This document shows positions 55,381-64,000 of a stretch of DNA of 64,000 bases, one piece after another (the first letter of the stretch is position 1; each line of letters begins with the position of its first letter). A model generated the notes under the pieces. The model was not told the DNA's origin. It did no database searches and saw only the letters and a list, made by a program, of their open reading frames with translations. Source of the stretch: Pelagophyceae sp. CCMP2097 (taxonomy: Eukaryota > Sar > Pelagophyceae); contig MU657176.1 in NCBI GenBank assembly GCA_026770575.1, positions 487,804 to 551,803 on the forward strand, in the 5' to 3' direction. The position numbers were made by a program, and so were the translations under genes.

Positions 55381-57687
55381 TTATGAATGCCCTTGGAAAG
55401 TCAGGTCCTGTTGTCGCAGGTACGCCACTTTCTCGGCGCTCGATTGCAGTGCGTCCCACTCGTAGTGCGGCACGCGCACGAGCCGCCAGCCCAGGCCTCG
55501 GAGCAGCCTCTCCTTGAACTTGGACTCGCCGTCGAGCAGGCGCGTCGCGACGCCGTTCTCGCCGTCCGCCGTGGAGCCGACGAGGAAGTTGGCGGGCCCG
55601 TCGAACTCGACGCAGACCTTGGAGGCCGGCTGCGCCATAGCGAGGCTGATGCCTTCCGTTGTGATGTGCTCGAAGTCGTGCGCCCAGCCCATGCCCGACA
55701 GCGCCGCCGAGAAATCGCGCAGCGCCGGCGACGACGTCGCCTCCCGCCGCGCGTACGCCCCGCGCAGCTTTAACGCGTATTTTCCGAGGACCGCCGTCAG
55801 CGCGTGCTCCGGCGCCTCGACGGCGAGATGGATCGAGACGAGGTGCAGCTGCGCCTTGGCGTCGTCGCCGAACCCTTCGATCTCCATGCCCGCTAGGGCC
55901 TCTATCAGCGCCGGCGCGCCGACGCCCGCCGCCACGTACGCCCACGCGATGTTCGCGACGTCGTGCGGGGTGAACGTCGCGATCTTTGTTCGTACCTCTG
56001 CGGCGACGGCCTGGAACAGTGCCGGCGCCACGACTCGCGCCGTCGAATAGGCCCAGACCGTGTTGGCGAGCGCTTGTGGCTTGAAAGCCGCGATCCTCCT
56101 CGGCGCTTCCGCGGCGACGGCCTCGAACAGCGCCGGCGCATCGACGCGCGCCGTCGCGTAGGCCCACACTGTGTTGGCGAGCGCCTGCGTCGTGAAGCCC
56201 GTGATCTTACTCGGCGCTTCCACGGCCGCGGCCTCGAAGAGCCGCGGCGCCGCGACGCCCGCCATCGCATAGGCCAACACGATGTTCGAGAGATTTTGCC
56301 AGGTAAACTTCTTAATCTTCGTCGGCGCTTCCGCGGCAATCGCTGCGAACAGCGCCGGCGCCTCGACGCCCGCCGTTGCAAAGGCCCACGCGGTGTTGGC
56401 CAGCGCCTGCGCGTTGAACGTCTCGATCTTCTTTGATGATTCGGCGGCGACGGCCTCGTACAGTGCACTCCGCGCCTCGGAAGCGCCCGCCGTCGAATAG
56501 GCCCACGCCATGTTCGCGAGCGCCTGCGAGTTGAAAGTCTCGATCTTCTTCGAGGCTTCCGCGGCGACGGCCTCGAAGAACGCCGGCGCGTCAACGCGCG
56601 CCGTCGCAAAAGCCCAGGCGGTGTTGGAGAGCGCCTGCGAGTTGAACGCCTCGATTTGCTTTGATGATTCCGCGGCGACGGCTTCAAACAGCGCCGGCGC
56701 CGCGACACCTGCCTTTGCAAAAGCCCAGACGATGCTAGCGAGCGCTTGCGGGTTAAACTTCGCAATCTTCGTTGTTGCTTCGGCGGCAACGGCCTCGAAC
56801 AGCGCCGGCGCCTCGACGCCCGCCTTTGCAAAGGCCCAGGCGGTGTTGGCCAGGTTCTGCGGGATGAACGCCGCGATCCTCTTCGGCGCTTCAAACGCGA
56901 TGGCTTCGAATAGGGGTTTGGCTTCGACGCCTGCCTTTGCCGCTCCCCAGGCAGCGTTGGCCAGGCCGCGTTCTTGCCACTGCGGCCCGTCGTCCACAAC
57001 GCTCGCCGCCGCCCGGGCGGCCAGCGCGCGCAGCGCCGCGCGCGTCGAAGACGATTGCGCGGACCCCGGCAGCGCGCCGAGGCGCTGCAGCACCGTCGCG
57101 AGGTTCACGGGGCTAAAGTCTTTGCCGCGTGCGCCGAAGAGCGCCAGCACGTCCGAGGCGGCCTTGCACTCGTTTATGGCGTGGTTCAGCCGCACCGCCA
57201 GCACCACCGCCGCTACCGCGTCCGGGGGGCACGGCCGTGGCCGCGGCGGCCGCGCGGCTTTTGCCTCGTAGATCTCGACGGTGATTTGGAAGCCGCCGAG
57301 CGCCGTCGCGTGCATTTTATCGATCACGGCCTCGGCGTCGGAGCGGTCGCCCGAAACCGTCGTCACGATCGCAAACCCGCGGCCGCGGCCGAGGACGTCC
57401 ACCGGCAGGCGCGCGTCGCGCACCTCGCAGACCTTTTCGAACGCCTTGCGGACGTCGGCTTCTTTGGCAAACCTCGAAAAGCCGCGCACGAAGAGCGCTG
57501 CCCCGTCCTCGACGCCGCCGATGCGCCCTTCGTGCCGCAGCTTTGGTGCCGGTTTCTTCGCCGTCGGCAGAAGCGGCTCGCGTGACCGCCACGGCGGCAC
57601 CGACGTGCTCGCGGGCCGCGCCGCCTTCGTGGCGCGGCGCACGGGCGCCGGCTGCGCGAGGCCGCGCGCCGCACGGAGGCCCTTCAT
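55381..57687 (-). CDS. RRM, 10 HPR-like repeats and RAP domain
   Basis: One open frame of 768 residues. The N-terminus is Arg/Ala-rich and suits organelle import. An RRM lies at about residues 62-140 (ALFVRGFSRFAKEADVRKAF, GRGFAIVT). About ten 37-residue repeats follow (LANTAWAFAKAGVEAPALFE type, residues 235-620). A RAP domain ends the protein (VCVEFDGPANFLVGST, then LLRGLGWRLVRVPHYEW). RAP domains with such repeats act in mitochondrial or plastid RNA processing, and the RAP fold resembles restriction-type nucleases. It is paralogous to the gene at 25309-27702, which lacks RAP. An N-terminal RRM in this class is unusual. Confidence 0.9.
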   Translation of the reverse strand: MKGLRAARGLAQPAPVRRATKAARPASTSVPPWRSREPLLPTAKKPAPKLRHEGRIGGVEDGAALFVRGFSRFAKEADVRKAFEKVCEVRDARLPVDVLGRGRGFAIVTTVSGDRSDAEAVIDKMHATALGGFQITVEIYEAKAARPPRPRPCPPDAVAAVVLAVRLNHAINECKAASDVLALFGARGKDFSPVNLATVLQRLGALPGSAQSSSTRAALRALAARAAASVVDDGPQWQERGLANAAWGAAKAGVEAKPLFEAIAFEAPKRIAAFIPQNLANTAWAFAKAGVEAPALFEAVAAEATTKIAKFNPQALASIVWAFAKAGVAAPALFEAVAAESSKQIEAFNSQALSNTAWAFATARVDAPAFFEAVAAEASKKIETFNSQALANMAWAYSTAGASEARSALYEAVAAESSKKIETFNAQALANTAWAFATAGVEAPALFAAIAAEAPTKIKKFTWQNLSNIVLAYAMAGVAAPRLFEAAAVEAPSKITGFTTQALANTVWAYATARVDAPALFEAVAAEAPRRIAAFKPQALANTVWAYSTARVVAPALFQAVAAEVRTKIATFTPHDVANIAWAYVAAGVGAPALIEALAGMEIEGFGDDAKAQLHLVSIHLAVEAPEHALTAVLGKYALKLRGAYARREATSSPALRDFSAALSGMGWAHDFEHITTEGISLAMAQPASKVCVEFDGPANFLVGSTADGENGVATRLLDGESKFKERLLRGLGWRLVRVPHYEWDALQSSAEKVAYLRQQDLTFQGHS

Positions 57688-57980
57688 CGTTGTCGCAGAT
57701 CAAGGATCGGGCGCCCTCGAACACGGCGGCGGCGGCGTCGAGGCGCCGGGCAAGGATCGGTTCGGATCGGGCCCACAATTCAATGCAGTTCGGAGCCGTC
57801 TCCCGGCGCCATGGAAGGGCCGAGCTTGGACTCTCGAGGGCACAGGGTCCTCGAGACCCCTCCGAGCCGAGGCCTCGCGCCGAGGGCCGATCGTGCACTC
57901 CGACTATCGTAGCGGGAAATATTTTTTTTACTCCAGGGGGGTGGGATTAAAAAGGTTTTATGCGGTAAATAAAAAAAACG

Positions 57981-58100
57981 GAGCTCACGCAGACGTTGGA
58001 GAACTGCGACGACGACGGGCAGCTCGAAGCCGGCGAATCCCCAGACGACGACGAGCCAGAGGAAGACGTCGTCGACCTGACTTTGGAGGAGACTGTCTAA
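57981..58100 (+). pseudogene. Orphan acidic fragment with SUMO-interaction-like end
   Basis: 39 codons before a stop, with no ATG. The text is strongly acidic (LENCDDDGQLEAGE, DDDEPEEDVVDLTLEETV). VVDLT followed by acidic residues resembles a SUMO-interacting motif. A stop codon lies just upstream in frame. A pyrimidine-rich CTCCAG at about 57937 could be an old acceptor, but the frame does not carry through. It could be the relic of a last exon, or chance. Confidence 0.25.
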
Positions 58101-58279
58101 CACAAGTGAACCTAAAACACATGTTTTTGCTAAAGTTGGAGCGCGTTTTGCGTGCATCTTGTCCCCGACGCCGCCGCCGTCACACAGAACACGTACATCA
58201 GGACGCAAATAAGTTTTGAAGGGTTTTAAAGTTTTTTTCTTTCATTTTTGGGGCTAGGTTTTAAAGGGTTTAATACGGT

Positions 58280-58357
58280 AAAAAACGGTATAATCTAACA
58301 CCCTCATGCCTCATAATACTATTTAAGTTTTATATATCCCGCTACTAGGAATTCCTA
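58280..58357. repeat. Composite repeat (site 4)
   Basis: CGGTATAATCTA, then ACACCCTCATGCCTCA (58298-58313), then TAGGAATTCCTA (58346-58357). Order and spacing are as at site 3, with about 30 bases inserted before the palindrome. Confidence 0.85.
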
Positions 58358-58469
58358 CTAGCACCCGGCAGTGAGGCAGAATAGTCGAAGCCCTCCGGGG
58401 TGGCTGACTACTCGGTCCTGCGCAGGGCCCCTCGACCACGCTCTTGGCGCAATCCCAGTCTGATATCTC

Positions 58470-58519
58470 TTCCCGGAATATAAATAATACCCCTCACGCC
58501 TCACTAGTAGGAATTCCTA
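58470..58519. repeat. Composite repeat (site 5)
   Basis: CGGAATATAAATAA, then a variant ACCCCTCACGCCTCA, abutting TAGGAATTCCTA (58508-58519). Like site 3, ACATGT follows the palindrome. It lies about 100 bases before the cystatin start. Confidence 0.8.
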
Positions 58520-58622
58520 CATGTCATGTACAATAAACTCCCCGACTCGGAGGCTCGCAAAAAACAAAACTGAACACACAAAAAGAACTCGCACTGCTTC
58601 CTCGGCCATTGATCTCTCGACG

Positions 58623-59155
58623 ATGGTCGCGTGCGGAGGCTTTGGCGCGGAGCAGGAGTGCACCGAGGAGGTCCACGCGATTGCGCAAGGGGTGCGGTGC
58701 CCTTGGCTGCGCCGCCGTTGATCAATTGTTGATCGTTGTTGCCCGACTGAACCTAGGTCAAAGCCGCCATCGAGGCGCACCTCTCCGAGGAGTACGCCGT
58801 CTTCGAGCCGAAGGCGTACTCGTCGCAGGTCGTCGCGGGGACGAACTACGCCATTTCGATCCACGTCGGTGCGTCGCTGGCAACCTTTGGTTGAGCGGTG
58901 CCCGGGGACGGTCGCGAGACCAGCGCTCACAATGGAGCCATGTCGCGCCGCGACGGCACCGTCGTAGGCGACGGCAAGATGATCAGCGCGAAGATCCACA
59001 AGCCTCTGCCCCACACGTCCAACCCGTGCGCCGCGGCGTCCGACCGCCCAAACTCCCGTGTCGATCAGGGAGAGGCGCGATGCATGCGATGCCCGTCTGT
59101 ACGATCATCGTCGTCCCAACACAGCCCGAAGCTCATGGAGGCCGCCAAGCTCTGA
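58623..59155 (+). CDS. Type-1 cystatin (stefin), four exons
   Basis: Exons 58623-58691, 58757-58868, 58968-59025 and 59125-59155 total 270 nt (89 residues). Donors are GTGCGG, GTGCGT and GTGCGC. The protein begins MVACGGFGAEQECTEEVHAI, matching the stefin N-terminus with its inhibitory Gly, and carries QVVAGTNYAISIHVGDG, the canonical first hairpin loop. KIHKPLPHT matches the later stefin region. There is no signal peptide or disulphide pattern, so it should act inside the cell. Stefins block papain-like cysteine proteases by wedging the Gly N-terminus and the QVVAG loop into the active cleft. Length is slightly below the usual 98 residues. Confidence 0.92.
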
Positions 59156-59621
59156 AGCCCATCGTCGTCTCCGCGCGGCGTGAGCGCAGCGCGCCGAAAC
59201 TCAACCGCTCCGAAACACCCCGCCCCGCTGCCCTCTGCCTCGCCCGAAATGAATGCGTGCAGCATACGCGGATGGACGCGCACCACCCGCGGTGCCAAGA
59301 AGGGTCCTACATAAAAACATATCGAAGCCGCCACATTGTGGCATTGCTGAGTGCCTCATTGAGCACGGTCGCCATGCGACCGACCAATGCTCGCCCAGAC
59401 GGACGCAGCAAAGCCCGCGCTCTGAGGGCGACGGCAATGCTTTCGGATCGAACCGGGATTTTTAGCGATGCCCTCCGCATAGCCTGAGGCCTTGAGGCTT
59501 TGGAAGCCTAACTTTGACTCGGGTTACAATTGTATTAGAAGATCATTCCCTTTTGGGGCAGCCCCTGGACTGGGCAGGCCCGCCCAGGGTGGATTTTAAG
59601 CTCCGCCCCCCCTTGCTTTCG
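59156..59621. other. Gap before the DNA-PKcs-like gene
   Basis: About 465 bases with no supported gene. It should contain the cystatin 3' end and the promoter of the large downstream gene. No clear TATA box was seen. Confidence 0.4.
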
Positions 59622-62600
59622 ATGGAGGCGGCGCTCGCGTCGCTGCACGGGCCACTCGACGCGCCCGGTGGCTTCTGGCCCGCGGCGGCCGACTTGTTCG
59701 CGGACCAGCTCCACGAAGCGGTCCTCTTCGGCGGCGGCGACGCGGACCTCGAGCGCGCCGCGCTCTACGCCGCCGACCGCCCCGCCGACGCCCTCGCCTG
59801 GCTGACACGCACAAGGAACGCAAGGGACGACGCGCTCTACAAGGTGCGTTTGAAGCCGAGGCCGGCGCCGCGCCCCACCGACGCGCGCCTGGACCAGGCG
59901 CGTTACAAGCTCATCGACCTCTTCACCGCCGACGTCCAGCGGCCCCAAGGTCATTTGCTGGCTCTGCAGAAATTCTCAAAGCGGCCGGCCGGACTCGAGT
60001 CCGCGGCGTAGGCGGCCCTGGTTTGGCGCACTGCGCGGCCGTCTTCGACGAGTGCGCGTGGACGTGCCGCTTCGAGCATGCGAACGAAAAGGTCCGGCAG
60101 GCCGCGGCGCGCTGCATCCGCGCGCTGCTGAAGCGCTACGGCGCCGCCGCCTGCGACGCGACCAAGGCGCGCGCGTGCCAACGCCGCGCCGGCGATGACG
60201 CTTCGGAGGACCCGGACCGCCACAGGCATGACATAGGGAGTGGCATCAGAGGCTCGATGCACGCCTGGGGAAGGCAGTCATCGATCATCCACGAAAAATC
60301 GGGTGATTCCAGAGCGAGTGCCGTCATGCCCGCGCTAGGTTCGTCAAGGAAGGCCTGCTGCCCGAGGTCGAGCAGCACAAAGCCCCGGGCGGCAAGAAGA
60401 CGGGGATGCAGGTCGCGCGCGAGCTGTATAAGCTCGGGGCCGTCGTCGTCTCGCTGAACCTCGACGCGAGCGAAGGCGAAGGCGCGTCCGAGGACCCGCC
60501 TTCGAAGGTGTCTGGCGGCTGGGCTCACGCGCCGCGACGCCCTAGACCGGCCCGACGACGCCTCGTTCATGCCCTGGTCCGAGGCCGCCGCGAGGTCCGT
60601 TTGTTGTCGCGCGTGCCACGCTGTCAAAAGGCCCCTCAGAAGAGACTCCAGGCTCGCGAAGCAGATGGAAGCGCAGCTCGACAAGATATGCGTAAGCGAG
60701 CGGGGTCCCGAGGATGCCTGTCGCGTGTCGGGCAGGTCCATTTCGGGACCGCACTTGAAATACAGAGGCTTCACAGGCGCGCACGGCCAAGGACCAAAAG
60801 GCCGACTCGGGGCCCGTCCTCGAGGGCATCCTCGGCGGCATGGTGCGTTGATCGGAGCGGTGGCGTTCCGCCTCGGATGCGCTCGGCATTCAATCTTGTA
60901 AAAACTCGGTCTTCAAAAACAGGCGCGCCTCGCGGCGACGGCGACGCTGCGGGACCACTTTTGCGCGAACAAGCTCGCCACCTACCTCGTCACCATCCTC
61001 GCCGCGTACCGGAAAGGCGTCTACACGGGCCAGTCCTACGGGGTGCCCGCTGCGGCGCTGCGCTGCGTGAGCCGCATGGCTGGTCAGCTCGCACGTGGGG
61101 TCCTCGCCGCCGCGTCGCCGAAGAAGCGGCGCAGCACCGACGGCGCGGACCTGTGCGCCGCCGAGGCGTTCCAAGTCCTCTGGGCCGTCGCGGCTGCGCC
61201 GCCGCACGGCGCCGACAGGATCAATGAGCGAGTGGACAAGTACGCCGCCCCGGCGCTCGAGGGCTGGCTCGCCGCGCTCGCAGCCGACTATACGGGCGTC
61301 GAGTGGACGAGCGTCTTCGACCTGCTGGCGCAGCAGCTCCAGGGCGCCGACGTGCTCGCGCGGTCGCGGCACGTCTCGCTCGCGCTTCGGTGCTGCGGCG
61401 CGCTCGCGGTGGCGCTCGACCGCGGTGCGCCTCAAAGCTCGCGGTGGTCGCCTGGCCCGATGAGAGGTCCTGACTCGTGGATACCGTAGGCAACCGCTCC
61501 AACCGGTGACGATGTTGTTTGTGGATTTTTGCGCGGTCTCCCCCTTGGTGTCCTTTGACCGTGACACCGCAGGATGGTCGAGGCGGCGCTGGCTCTGGCG
61601 CGGCGCTGCGACGCCCTCGGCGGCGGTGACGATGAAGCGGCGCTGGGCCTGCTCACGCTCCGCGCAGCGGCGCTCCACGCCGCGGCGGCGCTCGTCGCTG
61701 CGCAGGCGAGCGCGGCGCCGCAGACCGGCCACCTCGATGACCTCGGTGCGTGCCTCAAACGCGCGAATAGGGCCCTGAAGGAGATGGCAACGACACAGTC
61801 AAGAGGCCCCTCGAGGAGGTGGCGACACCCGAACGCCGTGTGACGTTGCCACCCGACGACGCCACGCGTCCTTCCCGACGCCGCCGCGCGCAAGGTCGCG
61901 TGGCGTCGCGGTGCCTCGGCGCGCACATCGGCGTGCTCGCGCGGCGCGACGTCTCGCGCTGGGCGCACAAGGTCCTCGTCGACGCGCTCGTCGCGTTTGT
62001 CACGTGCTGCACAGGGCGCGGTGCGTCGATGCATTTCTGTAAAAGTGCTTCAAACGACCATCGTCCCAACGGCGGCCATCGTTGAAACCCGGCAAACAGG
62101 CGCCATCGCGGCCCTCGCCGACGCAGTGCGGCGCCGCGTCGATTTTCGTTTTGAAAGGAGTGGCTCTTGCGTGCTGTCCGCTTGTGCGATTTCGTGCAAT
62201 CCGTGTCGGCGCGTCGTCGTAGGCGCGAACGGCGGTGGCGTGCGCGGCGGCGCGGCACGGCGGCCGGCGGCGCGCGTTCAACCCGTCGTCTGGCCTCTTC
62301 GATGACCGCGCCTGCTTCGCCGCGGCGGCGCTCTGGCTCGACGTCTTCGCCAAATCGCCGCCTGCCGCGCGCGTCGCGGCGTACGACGCTTTAATCGCCG
62401 CGGGCCTCGGCCTGCTGGCCTCGCTGGACCTGCGCTACGACGACGCCGCGGCGGACGACGAGGGCCGCGGCGGCGTCGTGCCGCTGCACCCGCTGGACCA
62501 CGAGCTCGCGCTCAACGTCACGTCGTTCCTCGAGCGATTCGTGCCTGGCGTCGACGACGCCTCGCTCTTCCGGCGCTGGGCCGAGCCGTGCCTGCGCGAC

Positions 62601-64000
62601 ATCACGCGGCTCAGCGCCGAGCTCCCAAAGGTCTCGGCGCTGTACCGCGTCGCGCGCGTCGCCATCACCGCCGCGGACCGCGCGGGCGCGTTTCCGCGGC
62701 CGCCGTCGGAAGAGGACCCTTTTCTGGGGACGGCTCAGAGAGAGGACGCGGCTCCAAAAGAGGACGTTTCCGCGACGCTCGCCGTCGCGCCGCTCGACGG
62801 CGCCGTCGTCGACGTGCTGCGGCGCTATGTCGCGGCCGTGGCGCGCGCGGCGCCGTCCTTTGCCTTCGACGAGCTGCTGGCGGCGGCGTGCGCCGTGGTG
62901 CTCGACGCGCCGTGGCCGCTGCGGAGCGGCCAGCTCCACGTCCTCGCCGGCTGCTGTGTGGCGGCGCTGCGCGCGGGCGCGGCGCACGCGCCGACCGCAA
63001 AAGTCGCGCTCGCCGCCGTTGAGACGTGGCGCCGCGAGCAGCGCGCCGAGCTCGCGGGCGTCCTCGCGGATTTGCTGCCAGAGGTCGAGGCGTATGTCAA
63101 CTGCCTCGGCACGGCTGCGGCCGTGGGCGATGCGGCGGCGTCGTCGCGCCTCTCGGACCGCGCGCGCGCGAAAGCCACCGAAGCGGCGTCGCGGTACAGC
63201 GCCGCGCAGCAGCACGTTGGCGACGCGGCGTCGCGCGTCCTCGGCCGCGCTGCGCTGCGCATCATCGCCGGTCTCGGCGGCGACGCTTCCGCGCTCCTGG
63301 AGCAGCAGGCGGACCCGCTCGGCTGGTCGACGCCCAACGCGTCGGGCGTCGACGACGGCCGCATCGAACTGACTTTGAACGGCCTCTTGGACCTCGCGGA
63401 CGATGCGGATGACGACCCAGGGGAGGCCTCTAAGGACGACACGTCGAAGCGGCGGCGGCGGCAGGCGTCGCCACCGCGGGCGCGGCCCCGCGCCGACGCG
63501 GTGGTGCTGCGCCTGGACCTGCTGCTGCCGCGCGTGTCGGCGGTGGCGCGGTCCAAGGGCCCGCGGCAGACGCGCGTCGCCGCCGCAGAGGCGCTGCACT
63601 CCATACTCCTCGCCGCCGTCGGCCGCGCGGCGAAGGGCGGGCCCGACACGGGCCTCGACCGCGTCTTCGCGCGCGCGTTCCCTGCCGTCATCGAGCTCGC
63701 GGCGGACTCGCTGGCCGTGATCCGCACCATGTTCGAGATGCTCTTACTCCAGCTCTGCCGCTGGCTCGCGGCCAAGTGGATGCTCGCCACGGCGCAGGGC
63801 GAGGCCACGGCGCGCGCGCTGCTCGAGGCCCTGTTCGACGCCGCGACGGCGCAGGCGACCAAAGTGAGCGACCAGCGCGACGTCGCGTCTCGGGCTCTGG
63901 CGGAGCTCGTAAAGTACGTCGTCAAGCAGCACACCAAGGACGAGCTCGACGCGCTCATGGGCACGCACGCCACAGACAAGTCGTTTGACGCGCTGGGAGC
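59622..64000 (+). CDS. DNA-PKcs-like giant kinase, N-terminal part (runs off edge)
   Basis: Supported exons are 59622-59843, 59898-59949, 60012-60174, 60339-60507, 60652-60691, 60777-60842, 60923-61424, 61490-61505, 61573-61745, 61895-62020, 62100-62125 and 62223 to beyond 64000. Another exon ending at 60594 is likely, but its start is unresolved. About 1,100 residues are visible, all helical-repeat scaffold. Residues near the right edge follow vertebrate DNA-PKcs in order: LHVLAGCCVAALRAGAAHAP, LLPEVEAYVNCLG, LGRAALRIIAGLGG, DLLLPRVSAVA with RQTRVAAAEALHSI, RAFPAVIELA, ALLEALFDAA and LAELVKYVVKQHTKDE (start of the NUC194 region). The kinase domain would lie outside the window. DNA-PKcs works with Ku in non-homologous end joining. 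Two exons are microexons of 16 and 26 nt. The stop is not in the window. Confidence 0.82.

Larger units (their letters stand above)
57688..58622. other. Intergenic region with repeat cluster
   Basis: About 935 bases. It contains a short acidic reading frame (57981-58100), AT-rich runs with repeated GCGGTAAATAAA-like phrases (57960, 58280), and two composite repeat copies listed separately. Otherwise no gene. Confidence 0.5.

Noticed and set aside
58609..59487. 292-codon frame across the cystatin gene
   Set aside because: It reads a wrong frame through cystatin introns and exons; the four-exon stefin is specific.

Overview
The window looks like nuclear DNA from a small, gene-dense eukaryotic alga with a secondary plastid. 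A GC-rich stramenopile such as a pelagophyte fits best, but this is inferred from style, not proven. The genes are intron-containing and eukaryotic (a TEY-type MAP kinase, WW, JmjC and WD40 proteins, a DNA-PKcs-like gene). Several proteins start with a signal peptide ending in an ASAFAP-like cleavage site (Leu at +1), as in plastid-bound proteins of complex algae. Introns are mostly 45-130 nt. Their 5' sites are usually GTGCGN instead of GTAAGT, and many 3' sites read CGTAG|G. I found no operons, CRISPR arrays, tRNAs or rRNAs.

Region 1 (1-9 kb): WD40 protein, three-WW-domain protein, cytosolic-type Xaa-Pro aminopeptidase, ankyrin protein, putative plastid membrane protein, and a 3'-5' exonuclease-like protein with damaged catalytic residues. 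Region 2 (9-16.7 kb): a sugar-phosphate cyclase that resembles 2-deoxy-scyllo-inosose synthase by its motifs, followed on the same strand by a fusion of SDR, two ABM domains, a WrbA-like flavodoxin and a ThuA-like domain, then a second WD40 protein. These two enzyme genes are the best candidate for an undescribed biosynthetic unit. Region 3 (16.7-31.7 kb): TPR protein, Sel1 pseudogene, MAP kinase, plastid-type metallophosphoesterase, RRM protein with 37-residue repeats, IQ-like protein and plastid RsmH.

Region 4 (31.7-41.4 kb): an AT-richer stretch with inverted repeats, a 5'-nucleotidase-like protein, a stand-alone polyketide-type ketoreductase split into about 13 exons, an unknown gene, and a repeat-rich gap. 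Region 5 (41.4-51 kb): one 14-exon gene for a protein of about 2,930 residues with DUF3638/DUF3645-type P-loop motifs. Region 6 (51-64 kb): a membrane protein, a JmjC-like protein with a duplicated TATA promoter, a proline-rich protein, an RRM-repeat-RAP protein, a repeat cluster, a type-1 cystatin, and the start of a DNA-PKcs-like gene that runs off the right edge.

Exon models were made by hand from frame continuity, splice dinucleotides and protein-family logic. Where stated, summed exon lengths divide by three. Transcript data would be the decisive test. Family assignments rest on recognised motifs; no database was searched.
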